A stretch of 64,000 nucleotides of DNA, from the NCBI RefSeq assembly GCF_001586275.1, contig NZ_CP014545.1, forward strand, positions 1,390,501-1,454,500, read 5' to 3'. Origin of the DNA: Sphingorhabdus sp. M41. Its GTDB lineage: Bacteria > Pseudomonadota > Alphaproteobacteria > Sphingomonadales > Sphingomonadaceae. Positions 33,708-42,758 of the stretch are shown one piece after another. The notes beneath the pieces were generated by a model. That model saw only the letters and a list, made by a program, of their open reading frames with translations. It had not been told where the DNA came from and made no database searches. The first letter of the stretch is position 1, and each line of letters opens with the position of its first letter. The position numbers and the translations under genes were made by a program.

Positions 33708-35249
33708 TTGAACATCACTCCCGAAACCGCCGCATTCCCGCTCGACCATCTGGCGATAGGCAAGAATCCGGATGCAAGCGCTCTCGTCACGCGTTCGGGG
33801 ACTCTTAGCTACAAGATGTTAAATCATCGTGTCGGCTTGCTGGCGGCATGGCTGCAAGGGCAGGGCTTGGCCAGGGGTGACAGGATAGCGACATGGCTGT
33901 CCAAGACCGAACTGGCTTGCGTCATGCCGCTGGCGGCGGCCCGGGCAGGCCTGGTCCACGTGCCGGTCAATCCCTTGCTCAAGCAGGCGCAGGTTGCGCA
34001 TATTATGGCCGATAGCGGCGCCAAACTGCTGATCAGCAATTCCGGGCGTCTGAAAACTCTCGAAGACAGCCGCAAACAGGATTGTGAATTGTTCGAGGAC
34101 AAGGCTGTTGAGACTTTTCTGGAATCCGTCAAAATATCAATGGAGCCCAGTGCGGAATCCACCGACACCAATGATCTGGCCGCAATCCTGTACACCAGCG
34201 GGTCTACGGGCCGCCCGAAAGGGGTCATGCTCAGCCATGCCAATCTGACGCTGGGCGCGCTCAGCGTGGCCGAATATCTGAAGCTTTCAGCCAACGACCG
34301 CACGATATGCGTGTTGCCGTTGAGCTTTGACTATGGCCAGAACCAGTTGCTCTCGACATGGGCTGTTGGCGGATGCGCAGTGCCGATGGATTATCTTACT
34401 CCGCGGGATGTCCTGAAGGCCTGCGCTCGCGAACAGATCACAACTTTAGCGGCGGTACCACCACTGTGGGTGCAACTGGTGGAGCATGAATGGCCGGAAG
34501 AAGCGGTCGCCTCGATGCGGCGGCTGACCAACAGCGGTGGTGCACTGACCCCGACATTGGTCAAGCAGTTGCGGGGAATATTCGGTTCCGGAACCGACAT
34601 CTATGCAATGTACGGCCTGACCGAGGCTTTCCGTTCAACCTATCTTGATCCCGCTCTGATCGATGATAATCCGACCAGCATGGGGACCGCAATCCCTTAT
34701 GCCGAAATATTGGTGGTGGATGAAACGGGGACTGTCGCCGGGGCGGATCAACCCGGAGAACTGGTCCATTGCGGGCCGCTCGTTGCGCAGGGTTACTGGA
34801 ATGATCCCGAGCGGACTGCGCAGAGATTCAAAAGTGCCCCGGAAGCGTCAAGATATGCTGGAACCGCTGTTTTCTCCGGCGATACGGTGAAGCGCGGCGA
34901 TGACGGTCTGCTCTATTTCGTCGGTCGAGACGATGCGATGATCAAGAGCTCTGGCAACCGGATCAGTCCGACCGAGATTGAGGAAATAGCAGTGGAATCG
35001 GGGATGGTAGCGGAAGCGGTTGCCCTGGGCGTCCCTGATGAACGACTGGGCCATGCCATCAGATTGTTTGTCCGACCGGTTGAACAGGGGGCGGAAACTT
35101 CAGCGGTTGCAGAGCAGCTGGCAAAATATCTAAAGCAGAATTTACCGAATTTTATGCACCCGCGGGATATCATTCTGCTTTCGGAATTTCCCAAAAACCC
35201 CAATGGAAAGCTGGACCGCACCGCATTGGCCAGCATGGATATCGAATGA
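33708..35249 (+). CDS. Acyl-CoA ligase (AMP-forming), exosortase A system-associated (TIGR03098-type)
   Basis: The start is TTG at 33708, since ATAGG lies nearby and no ATG fits the family start. The 513-residue adenylating enzyme has the P-loop LYTSGSTGRPKGVMLSHANL (161-180), MYGLTEAFRSTY, the hinge KSSGNRISPTEIEE and the catalytic lysine Lys501 in NPNGKLDRT. It should activate an unknown acid and load it on the carrier protein encoded across the 51-bp divergent gap. Its stop overlaps the decarboxylase start by four bases (ATGA). Confidence 0.93.
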   Translation: MNITPETAAFPLDHLAIGKNPDASALVTRSGTLSYKMLNHRVGLLAAWLQGQGLARGDRIATWLSKTELACVMPLAAARAGLVHVPVNPLLKQAQVAHIMADSGAKLLISNSGRLKTLEDSRKQDCELFEDKAVETFLESVKISMEPSAESTDTNDLAAILYTSGSTGRPKGVMLSHANLTLGALSVAEYLKLSANDRTICVLPLSFDYGQNQLLSTWAVGGCAVPMDYLTPRDVLKACAREQITTLAAVPPLWVQLVEHEWPEEAVASMRRLTNSGGALTPTLVKQLRGIFGSGTDIYAMYGLTEAFRSTYLDPALIDDNPTSMGTAIPYAEILVVDETGTVAGADQPGELVHCGPLVAQGYWNDPERTAQRFKSAPEASRYAGTAVFSGDTVKRGDDGLLYFVGRDDAMIKSSGNRISPTEIEEIAVESGMVAEAVALGVPDERLGHAIRLFVRPVEQGAETSAVAEQLAKYLKQNLPNFMHPRDIILLSEFPKNPNGKLDRTALASMDIE

Positions 35250-36481
35250 TCAAGACCAAGGCCACAGGGCCGATCCCTTCCGGATATCATGCCACCGACG
35301 GCGAACTGGCCCTTGGTGGACAGAAAGTCAGCGCGCTGGTTGCGGAACACGGCTCGCCGCTTTTCGTCTATTCCAGCAACCTGCTGGACAACCGGATGGC
35401 GCAATTGCGGACGGCAATGCCCGATCGCCTTGATCTGCATTATGCGATGAAAGCCAATCCCTTTCCGCCGCTGCTCCGCCATATGGTAGGACTGGCCGAC
35501 GGTATCGATATCGCTTCAGGTGGTGAATTGCGGATGGCGCTGGAAGCGGGAGCGGCGCCGGAGCACATCAGTTTTGCCGGACCGGGCAAGCGGGACGAGG
35601 AGCTTGAAAAAGCGATCCAGGCCGGTGTCACGATCAATATCGAATCGCCCGGTGAGTGCGAACGGGCGCTGAAAATCGGTGCCCGGTTGGACAGAAAAAC
35701 CCGTCTGGCGGTTCGCGTCAATCCGGACTTCGACCTTAAAGGGTCGGGCATGAAAATGGGTGGTGGTGCGAAGCCGTTCGGGATGGATATCGAACTGGTT
35801 GCCCCGGTGGTGAAGCGGATATTGGATGCCGGAGCGGATTGGCGGGGTTTTCATATTTTCGCCGGTTCGCAGGCGCTCAGCGCGGATGCGATTATCGAGA
35901 CACAGGCGCAAACGCTGGAACTTGCCGCTCGTCTTGCGACGGAGATCGGCAAATCGCCGGCTCATGTCAATCTGGGCGGCGGCTTCGGTATTCCCTATTT
36001 TCCGGGTGACGAACAGCTGGATATTGCCAAGGTCGGCGAGGCTCTGGCAGGCCAGTTCGAGCGGCTGCCGGAGATATTGGCATCAACGCAATTCGCCATC
36101 GAACTGGGGCGCTATCTGGTCGGCGAGGCGGGCGTCTATCTGACCCGGATAGTGGATCGTAAGCAAAGCCAGGGCCACACCTTTCTGGTCACCGACGGTG
36201 GTCTGCATCACCAGCTCGCCGCGAGCGGCAATTTCGGCACGGTCGTCAGACGCAATTATCCTGCTGCCATCGCCAGCAGGTTTGAAGAGGAAACCGCAGA
36301 AACGGTTTCGATAGTCGGCTGCCTCTGCACGCCGCTGGACCGTTTGAGCGACAGTGCCGCAATGCCCAGAGCTGACGTTGGGGACATTGTCGCGATCTTC
36401 TGCGCCGGCGCTTACGGGGCCACTGCAAGTCCCGCCAGCTTTCTGGGTCAGGGGCCGGCCAAGGAACTGTTGGTCGACTAG
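35246..36481 (+). CDS. PLP-dependent decarboxylase, exosortase A system-associated (TIGR03099-type)
   Basis: This 411-residue fold-III PLP enzyme is related to diaminopimelate and ornithine decarboxylases. The PLP lysine is Lys69 in HYAMKANPFPPLL. HVNLGGGFGIPYFPGDEQL forms the phosphate-binding glycine loop. VGCLCTPLDRL supplies the active-site cysteine from the partner subunit, and CAGAYGATASP closes the site. It is coupled to the ligase by overlap. It probably decarboxylates a product or amino-acid substrate of the adjacent ligase/carrier system; the true substrate is unknown. Confidence 0.93.
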   Translation: MIKTKATGPIPSGYHATDGELALGGQKVSALVAEHGSPLFVYSSNLLDNRMAQLRTAMPDRLDLHYAMKANPFPPLLRHMVGLADGIDIASGGELRMALEAGAAPEHISFAGPGKRDEELEKAIQAGVTINIESPGECERALKIGARLDRKTRLAVRVNPDFDLKGSGMKMGGGAKPFGMDIELVAPVVKRILDAGADWRGFHIFAGSQALSADAIIETQAQTLELAARLATEIGKSPAHVNLGGGFGIPYFPGDEQLDIAKVGEALAGQFERLPEILASTQFAIELGRYLVGEAGVYLTRIVDRKQSQGHTFLVTDGGLHHQLAASGNFGTVVRRNYPAAIASRFEEETAETVSIVGCLCTPLDRLSDSAAMPRADVGDIVAIFCAGAYGATASPASFLGQGPAKELLVD

Positions 36482-36523
36482 CCCTGACGGTCCGGGCTGC
36501 TGTCAAAGCGCGGGTGTCGTTAA

Positions 36524-36554
36524 TTGCAAATTCAGCTAATCCTAACGCTATATT
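36524..36554 (+). promoter_or_regulatory. Possible promoter of the export/assembly genes
   Basis: TTGCAA at 36524-36529 and TATATT at 36549-36554 are 19 bp apart in the 172-bp gap after the decarboxylase gene. The spacing is longer than ideal. This is the largest gap in the rightward arm, so a second promoter is plausible here. Confidence 0.35.
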
Positions 36555-36653
36555 CACTATTTTCCAGCATAGCCGCCTCGTAACTTTGCGTGAATTGCCC
36601 GTTTTCTCTTGGAATTCGGCCATTCACCAGATGGTTTATACGAGGTGGTAAAA

Positions 36654-37310
36654 ATGCGTTCTGCTATAAAAAACAATCACTTGGCTAAGCTGATGGTCGG
36701 CGCTGGCATGGCGTCACTTGCCGTCGCCGGTTGCTCCGGCAATTCCAGCGGGCCGCAACTGCCGCCGGCATCCTTTGTGTCTATGCAGGAAGGCCCCGGA
36801 GAAGAATATGTCATCGGCCCGCTCGACGAACTGACCATCTTCGTCTGGCGAAATCCCGAGCTGGGCGCAAAGGTACAGGTCAGGCCTGATGGACGGATCA
36901 CAACACCTTTGATCACCGATATGCCCGCCGTGGGCAAGACGCCCGCGATGCTGGCACAGGATCTGACGCTGCAGCTGTCGCAATATATCAACGAGCCGCT
37001 TGTCTCGGTCATCGTCAATAATTTTTCCGGCACATTTTCCCAGCAAATCCGTGTCGTGGGTGCCACTGAAAAGCCAGCATCGATTCCGTATCGCGCCAAT
37101 ATGACTCTGCTCGATGCGATGATCGCTGTCGGCGGCATGTCTGAATTTGCCTCCGGTAATCGCGCCCGGTTGATCCGGTTCGACCGTGGCACTGGCAAGC
37201 AACAGGAATTTGCGTTGCGGATCGACGATTTGATGAAGAAAGGCGAAACCCGCGCCAATGTCATGCTGCGTCCCGGTGACGTGATCATCATTCCGGAGAG
37301 TATGTTTTAA
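36654..37310 (+). CDS. XrtA-system exopolysaccharide export lipoprotein (Wza-like, TIGR03027-type)
   Basis: ATG at 36654 follows GAGGTGG and begins a lipoprotein signal ending LAVAGC. The 218 residues hold a polysaccharide export (Poly_export) domain, YVIGPLDELTIFVWRNPEL to PDGRITTPLI, and a SLBB-type domain, IRVVGATEKPASIPY to VMLRPGDVIIIPESMF. It is shorter than Wza and lacks the C-terminal outer-membrane helix. The barrel encoded at 39.8 kb may supply the pore. It acts with the chain-length protein and kinase downstream. Confidence 0.93.
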   Translation: MRSAIKNNHLAKLMVGAGMASLAVAGCSGNSSGPQLPPASFVSMQEGPGEEYVIGPLDELTIFVWRNPELGAKVQVRPDGRITTPLITDMPAVGKTPAMLAQDLTLQLSQYINEPLVSVIVNNFSGTFSQQIRVVGATEKPASIPYRANMTLLDAMIAVGGMSEFASGNRARLIRFDRGTGKQQEFALRIDDLMKKGETRANVMLRPGDVIIIPESMF

Positions 37311-37349
37311 GCTGTTTTTAGCTCCCTATGACAGGAATTGAATAGACAC

Positions 37350-38891
37350 ATGAACGGTCTTTACGATGAATTTAAAATTGCGGTGCACAGCGTCTGGAAT
37401 CGGCGCTGGCTTGCGCTGGCTGTCGCCTGGGGACTTTGCCTTCTAGGGTGGCTTGTCGTCGCACTGATCCCCAACAGCTATGAATCGCAGGCGCGCATTT
37501 CCGTCGAAATGCAGTCAATCCTGTCCGACAAGGTTGGTGTTGATGCGCGTGAGCGCAAGAAAAATATGGAGCGCGTCCAGGAAACACTCGCTTCGACTAT
37601 CAATCTCGAAAAGGTCGTTCGTGGAACCGCTCTGAACCGGTCAGTTTCCACGGATCGTGAACTGTCTGCCAAAGTGGAGATGCTGCGCAAGAGCATCAAA
37701 ATCAAATCGGAAAAAGACAATCTGTTCGAAATTACCGCAAATTCCTCCGCGAGCAATTTCTCGGATGCCGAGAATGCCGTTTTGGCCCGCGATATCGTGC
37801 AGAAAATGATAGATATTTTTGTCGAAGAGAATTTGTCCGGGGATCGCACCGAAACCAGCCAGACGATCAAGTTTCTTGACGCCCAACTCGCTCAACGGGA
37901 GAAAGAGCTTCAGGAAGTCGAGCAGAAGCAGGCGCAATTCGAGACGGAAAATCTGGGTCTGCTGCCAGGAGTTGGATCGATCAGCCAACGGATGGAGGCA
38001 GCCCGGGCTGAACTTGGACAGATAGACTCGCAACTGAGCCAGGCTTCGGCTTCGCTAGCCGCCTTGAATGGACAGCTCTCCGGCACGCCTGCGTCTATCG
38101 CTACGCCCGGATTTGGCGGCGCCAGTGATGGCAGTGCCCGTGGCCAACTGGCTCAAGCGGAGGCACAGCTGGCTTCGGCGCGGGCCCGTGGCTGGACCGA
38201 TGGCCATCCCGATGTCGTTGCCATGAAAGCTGAAATAGCCGCATTACGAAAACAGGCAAGCAAGGAACCGGCTGGTGGCGGTGGCTATCGCACACCAAAT
38301 CCTGCTTATAGCTCGCTGCAAAGCATGCGGGCTGAACGGCAGGCAAGCGTTGCCGCTTTGCAGGCCCGGAAAAATGTATTGCAGGCCGATATGGCCCAAA
38401 TGGCTTCGAAACAATCGCTAGAACCCGGAGTTGCTGCCGAAATGTCGCGGATCAATCGCGATCATGAGGTGCTGAAAGCCCAGTATGACAAGCTGCTTAC
38501 CGACCGGGAGCAAATTAAATTGCGTGGTCAGGTGGAGTCCGAAACCGACTCCGTCAAGTTCCGCGTTATCGATCCACCATCCAGCCCGCGGTCCCCGGCC
38601 GCTCCAAACCGGCCTTTGTTGCTGGCCATGGTTCTGATTGCCGGCATCGGTGGCGGCGTCGGCTCGGCTTTCGCGATGGGCCATTTGCAAACCAGCTACC
38701 CGACTGCGGACAAGTTGGAAAAAGCCAGCGGCCTTCCGGTAATCGGATCGGTTTCCCAAGTTCTGACCAGCGCTCAGCGCGAGATCAAAAAGAAGAAAAT
38801 GCGATTTTTTTACGGCACAAGTGGTGCGCTATTCGGCGTCTTTGGCATGCTGATGATCGTTGAATTTATCCAGCGCGGCATGGTGGCCTGA
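37350..38891 (+). CDS. XrtA-system polysaccharide chain-length determinant (Wzz/PCP, TIGR03007-type)
   Basis: The start at 37350 (MNGLYDEF) matches the usual family start; an in-frame TTG four codons upstream has AGGAA too close. The 513-residue inner-membrane protein has helices at about residues 22-46 and 425-445, plus a short one near the C-terminus. Between them lies a long periplasmic coiled coil rich in Gln and Glu (about 165-240 and 320-380). The proline-rich RVIDPPSSPRSPAAPNRP precedes the second helix, as in other Wzz proteins. It should set polymer length together with the kinase encoded 10 bp downstream. Confidence 0.93.
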   Translation: MNGLYDEFKIAVHSVWNRRWLALAVAWGLCLLGWLVVALIPNSYESQARISVEMQSILSDKVGVDARERKKNMERVQETLASTINLEKVVRGTALNRSVSTDRELSAKVEMLRKSIKIKSEKDNLFEITANSSASNFSDAENAVLARDIVQKMIDIFVEENLSGDRTETSQTIKFLDAQLAQREKELQEVEQKQAQFETENLGLLPGVGSISQRMEAARAELGQIDSQLSQASASLAALNGQLSGTPASIATPGFGGASDGSARGQLAQAEAQLASARARGWTDGHPDVVAMKAEIAALRKQASKEPAGGGGYRTPNPAYSSLQSMRAERQASVAALQARKNVLQADMAQMASKQSLEPGVAAEMSRINRDHEVLKAQYDKLLTDREQIKLRGQVESETDSVKFRVIDPPSSPRSPAAPNRPLLLAMVLIAGIGGGVGSAFAMGHLQTSYPTADKLEKASGLPVIGSVSQVLTSAQREIKKKKMRFFYGTSGALFGVFGMLMIVEFIQRGMVA

Positions 38892-38901
38892 GGGTGCAGA
38901 T

Positions 38902-39819
38902 ATGAACGAATATACACGTCCCAAAAAAGCTGCTTCTTTGCTCGAAAGGGCAGGGGAAATTTATGATTATATTCCCGCAGTCCGGACAGTTGACCGGCGT
39001 GCTCCGGCTTCGGAAAATTTGCCGCCGGAAACTCCGGTCCGTCAAGTCACTCCAGTCAAGCGCCGGCCGGCCGAGCCCTATGATGGCCCGCGTGTCATTG
39101 TCGATCGTGACAAGTTGCAGGAAGCCGGTTTCATCGTTCCCGATGGACCGGTAACCGGTATTTCGGAAGAGTTCAGAATCATCAAGCGCCAATTGCTGCT
39201 TGCCGCCAAGGGCAGTCAGAAAGCTGCTCGGGTGCCGCATGGCGAACGGATTTTGATATGTTCCGCGCATCCGAACGAAGGCAAGACATTCTGTGCCCTG
39301 AACCTCGCACTTTCGATCGCAGCGGAGAAGGACAATGAAGTCCTGCTCGTCGATGCTGATTTCGCCAAGCCAAGCATATTGTCCAGTCTTGGTCTGGAAG
39401 GGAGCAAAGGGCTAATGGACGCGTTGGCCGATCCACAATTGCCGGTTGAAGATTGCATCATTCATACAGATATTCCCGGGCTGGCAATCTTGCCGGCCGG
39501 TGATCAGACCAATGCTGATACAGAATATCTGGCATCGGCGCGAACCGAGCAGGTGCTTAATCTGCTGACCGAGAATAATCCGCAACGCATCGTGATTTTC
39601 GATTCACCCCCGGCTTTGTCAGCATCTCCAGCTTCGGTTCTGGCGACGCATGTTGGTCAGGTCCTGATGGTGGTCAAAGCAGATGAGACAACCGAAACCG
39701 CCTTGCGCGACGCGCTGAGTTTGATGGGCGGATGTGAACATATCCAACTCCTTCTGAACGGCACGAAATTCTCGCCGACGGGAAGGCGCTTTGGATCTTA
39801 TTATGGATATGGAGAATAA
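38902..39819 (+). CDS. XrtA-associated tyrosine autokinase (BY-kinase, TIGR03018-type)
   Basis: ATG at 38902 follows GAGGGTGCAGAT. The 305-residue cytoplasmic kinase has Walker A SAHPNEGKTF (121-130), Walker A' LLVDADFAKPS (148-158), a Walker B-like IVIFDSPP and a C-terminal tyrosine cluster SYYGYGE for autophosphorylation. BY-kinases pair with the Wzz-type protein, here encoded 10 bp upstream, and their phosphorylation cycle controls polymer export. The first 85 residues are a linker rich in Arg and Pro. Confidence 0.93.
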   Translation: MNEYTRPKKAASLLERAGEIYDYIPAVRTVDRRAPASENLPPETPVRQVTPVKRRPAEPYDGPRVIVDRDKLQEAGFIVPDGPVTGISEEFRIIKRQLLLAAKGSQKAARVPHGERILICSAHPNEGKTFCALNLALSIAAEKDNEVLLVDADFAKPSILSSLGLEGSKGLMDALADPQLPVEDCIIHTDIPGLAILPAGDQTNADTEYLASARTEQVLNLLTENNPQRIVIFDSPPALSASPASVLATHVGQVLMVVKADETTETALRDALSLMGGCEHIQLLLNGTKFSPTGRRFGSYYGYGE

Positions 39820-39822
39820 GGC

Positions 39823-41445
39823 ATGACCTCGCAAACGACGAGAAATGTCCTGAAATATGGGGCAGCTATTCTACCTGTGCTGGGACTGGGCGCGCCCGTT
39901 GTTGATGCACGCGAACGCAAAGCTGATGCAGCGCCCTATATCGAGATCCAGCAAATATTGGTTGCCGATCTCAAAGACGGCAGCGATGTGCTGACCTATA
40001 GTTCGGTTGCAGCCGGCATAGACAGCTCGATCCAGACGCGCTCTGCCGAGGCGCAGCTGAACCTGCGCTACGAACGGAGATTCTATTATCAGGATAATAT
40101 CGGCGACGATGATGTGATTTCCGGGCTGGCTCGGGGTAATGTGCAATTAATTCCCAATATTTTGTCGCTGGAAGCTGGCGCTATTGCAACCCGCAGCCGG
40201 ATTGATTTGCGCGGGGAAGCGCCATCCAACACAGTTGGCAATGTGGACAATGTCACGCAGGTCTATTCGGTCTATGCCGGTCCAAATCTGTCGACCCGGG
40301 TGGGGGCAATGGATGTAACTGCCGGTTACCGGATCGGATATACCAAGGTCGAAGATCAGGCGACCGGGGCCTTGCCTCCGGGGCAGCTTCCGATTGACGT
40401 GTTCGACGATAGCGTGAGCCATTCGGCCAGCGCCAGTGTTGGCATGCAGCCGGGCGATCTTCCCTTTGGCTGGTCCGTTGGTGCTGGCTGGGAACGTGAG
40501 GATGGCAGTCAGCTTGATCAGCGTTTCGAAGCAAAACAGGTGCGCGCAGATGTAACCGTGCCGGTGTCGCCAACTCTGGCACTGGTTGGCGGTGTTGGCT
40601 ATGAAGATATCGAGATTTCGGAACGGGACGCTGTCCGTGATGCCAATGGCATCCCAGTCATCGGCGATGACGGCCGCCTCGTCACCGACGAAACCTCGCC
40701 CCGATTACTATCATATGATCAGGATGGTATCTATTGGGATGCCGGTGTGCTCTGGCGACCAAGTCGCCGTACTTCTCTCGAGGCGCGTGTCGGTCAGCGT
40801 TACGGCAGTGAAACCTATTTCGGCAGCTTTGCCTACCAGCCGAACCAGAATACAGCCCTGAATATTTCGGTTTATGACACCGTTTCCGGTTTCGGCAATT
40901 TGCTTAACGACAATCTGGCAAATCTGGGCCCCGACTTTACCAGTTCGCGCAATCCTCTGAGCGGGGAGCTGAACGGTTGTGCCTTCGGTCAAGCGAGCAG
41001 CCTTTGCTTCAATGATATACTGCAATCTGCAGCCGCATCCTCATTCCGCGCGCGGGGCGTCAATGGGCAACTCACCTATAATTACGGCGGATGGAATACC
41101 GGACTGGGCGTAGGATATGCGCGCCGCCGGTTCTTTGCTTCGCAATTGGGCGCAGTATCTGCAACCGACGGTCTGGTTGACCAGAATTACTATGCTAATC
41201 TGACGATCGGACGAGAGCTCGATACCTATTCCAGTTTTGATGCGAATGTTTACGCGAATCTGCTGGATAGCGGTTTTGCCGCGGCACCCAATGTTCTGGG
41301 GCTCGGTGCCAACGCTGCCTATTATCGCCAGATTTTGCCCGGGCTGCAGGGTACGGCTGCCGTTGGCTTGGACAGTTTCCAGCAAGATGGTTTCGACAGC
41401 GAGATCACGGCTTCCGCATTATTGGGGCTTCGATATGATTTTTAA
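39823..41445 (+). CDS. Outer-membrane beta-barrel protein, XrtA-associated (TIGR03016-like)
   Basis: This 540-residue exported protein has an N-terminal signal ending near APVVDARE. It is followed by alternating amphipathic strands throughout, rich in Tyr, Gly and Ala, and ends in an aromatic residue (LLGLRYDF), the usual barrel signature. It occupies the place of the TIGR03016 PEP-CTERM-associated outer-membrane proteins in other XrtA loci. A pore or secretin-like role for the polymer is likely but unproven. It starts three bases after the kinase stop. Confidence 0.88.
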   Translation: MTSQTTRNVLKYGAAILPVLGLGAPVVDARERKADAAPYIEIQQILVADLKDGSDVLTYSSVAAGIDSSIQTRSAEAQLNLRYERRFYYQDNIGDDDVISGLARGNVQLIPNILSLEAGAIATRSRIDLRGEAPSNTVGNVDNVTQVYSVYAGPNLSTRVGAMDVTAGYRIGYTKVEDQATGALPPGQLPIDVFDDSVSHSASASVGMQPGDLPFGWSVGAGWEREDGSQLDQRFEAKQVRADVTVPVSPTLALVGGVGYEDIEISERDAVRDANGIPVIGDDGRLVTDETSPRLLSYDQDGIYWDAGVLWRPSRRTSLEARVGQRYGSETYFGSFAYQPNQNTALNISVYDTVSGFGNLLNDNLANLGPDFTSSRNPLSGELNGCAFGQASSLCFNDILQSAAASSFRARGVNGQLTYNYGGWNTGLGVGYARRRFFASQLGAVSATDGLVDQNYYANLTIGRELDTYSSFDANVYANLLDSGFAAAPNVLGLGANAAYYRQILPGLQGTAAVGLDSFQQDGFDSEITASALLGLRYDF

Positions 41446-41480
41446 GAGCATCGTCACCGCTGATGATCGGAGATACGCGC

Positions 41481-42758
41481 ATGTATGATATATTTTATGG
41501 ATTGAATGGCCGACCCTTTCAGCTGACTCCCGATCCACATTTTTATTTCGAGAGCCTGACGCACCGCAAGGCGCTGTCCTATCTGGGCTATGGTCTGGCA
41601 CAGGGTGAAGGGTTTATCGTCATTACCGGTGATGTTGGCGCGGGCAAGACCACTTTGGTCAGCCATCTGATGGCGACAATTGACAAGGCGCGTCTGACGG
41701 CGGCCAATATCGTCACGACCAAGCTGGACAGTGAGGATATTGTGCGCGTGGCTGCCAATCATTTTGGTATCGACACCTACAATATGGACAAGGCTCAATT
41801 GCTGAGCGCGATTGAAGATTTTTTGCACGCCGAAGCGAGGGCCGGTCGGCGCTGTTTGCTGATCGTGGACGAATCGCAGAACCTCCCCGCGGGTGCTCTG
41901 GAAGAATTGCGGATGCTGTCAAACTTCCAGCTTGGTGGACAGGCTTTGCTGCAGATATTCCTGCTCGGTCAGCCGGAGTTTCGTGATATGCTGCAGAACT
42001 CCAATCAGCTCGAACAATTGCGCCAGCGGGTCATCGCGCACCATCATCTCGATCCGATGGATCCTGAAGAAATAGAACCTTATATAACCCATCGCCTATC
42101 CAAAAGCGGTTGGTCGGGGCGGCCGAAGATCACTTCCGGTGTTTTCCGGTTGCTTTATGCTGAAACCAGCGGTGTGCCTCGCAAAATCAACGCGCTGATG
42201 AGCCGGATATTGTTGATGGGGTCAATCGAACATGCCGAGACGATCGACCAGCCGATGGTTGAACGGGTGCTTGCCGATCTGAATGGCGAGGATGTCGAAA
42301 TTGCTGCTCCGCCCACCGCGTCATCGGCAACAAAAAATCCGCTGTGGGAAAAGCCCAAACGGGATAGTGCTCCTGCAGTTGAACAGGCGGCGGCAATCGA
42401 GACCCCAACGTCGGACAAGGCCGAGTCGTCTGAGGCGAAAGTGGAACCGGTATCGGCACCTGAGCATGAAGTGGTCAATTTGCGGACACCAGAAGCACCG
42501 GCGCAGCCGGTGGCGAAGTCGGGCGAACCCCAGGGTGGCGGCAAGACGGAGACGATGACGAATGTTGCGCCGGCGCCAGCCGCCGACAAAGCGACTGCGC
42601 AGCGGATCGATATAATGTCCAAGCGACTGTCCCTTCTGGAAAACCGCGTGAATGGTCAGGAAGAAAACCTGCACCGCGTCTTGACGATGCTCGTGGAATG
42701 GGTGGAAAGCGATGTCCGGAGCAAGGAAAATTATGCCAATGCGGGACGTGCAGCCTGA
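41481..42758 (+). CDS. XrtA-associated AAA ATPase (TIGR03015-type, ExeA-like)
   Basis: ATG at 41481 is preferred over 41463: GGAGA lies seven bases upstream and MYDIFYGLNGRPFQLTPDP is the family's start. The 425-residue protein has Walker A GDVGAGKTTL (50-59), Walker B CLLIVDESQNL and a sensor region with LLGQPEF and QLRQRV, as in ExeA-like ATPases. After about residue 275 a low-complexity Ala/Pro/Glu linker leads to a short C-terminal coiled coil. It probably powers or organises secretion at the inner membrane. It overlaps the next gene by 26 bases. Confidence 0.92.
   Translation: MYDIFYGLNGRPFQLTPDPHFYFESLTHRKALSYLGYGLAQGEGFIVITGDVGAGKTTLVSHLMATIDKARLTAANIVTTKLDSEDIVRVAANHFGIDTYNMDKAQLLSAIEDFLHAEARAGRRCLLIVDESQNLPAGALEELRMLSNFQLGGQALLQIFLLGQPEFRDMLQNSNQLEQLRQRVIAHHHLDPMDPEEIEPYITHRLSKSGWSGRPKITSGVFRLLYAETSGVPRKINALMSRILLMGSIEHAETIDQPMVERVLADLNGEDVEIAAPPTASSATKNPLWEKPKRDSAPAVEQAAAIETPTSDKAESSEAKVEPVSAPEHEVVNLRTPEAPAQPVAKSGEPQGGGKTETMTNVAPAPAADKATAQRIDIMSKRLSLLENRVNGQEENLHRVLTMLVEWVESDVRSKENYANAGRAA

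Noticed and set aside
33657-33749. Upstream extension of the leftward GNAT/FemAB-like gene
   Set aside because: It would overlap the divergent ligase coding sequence by 42 bases and erase the promoter gap; the internal ATG at 33656 is more likely.
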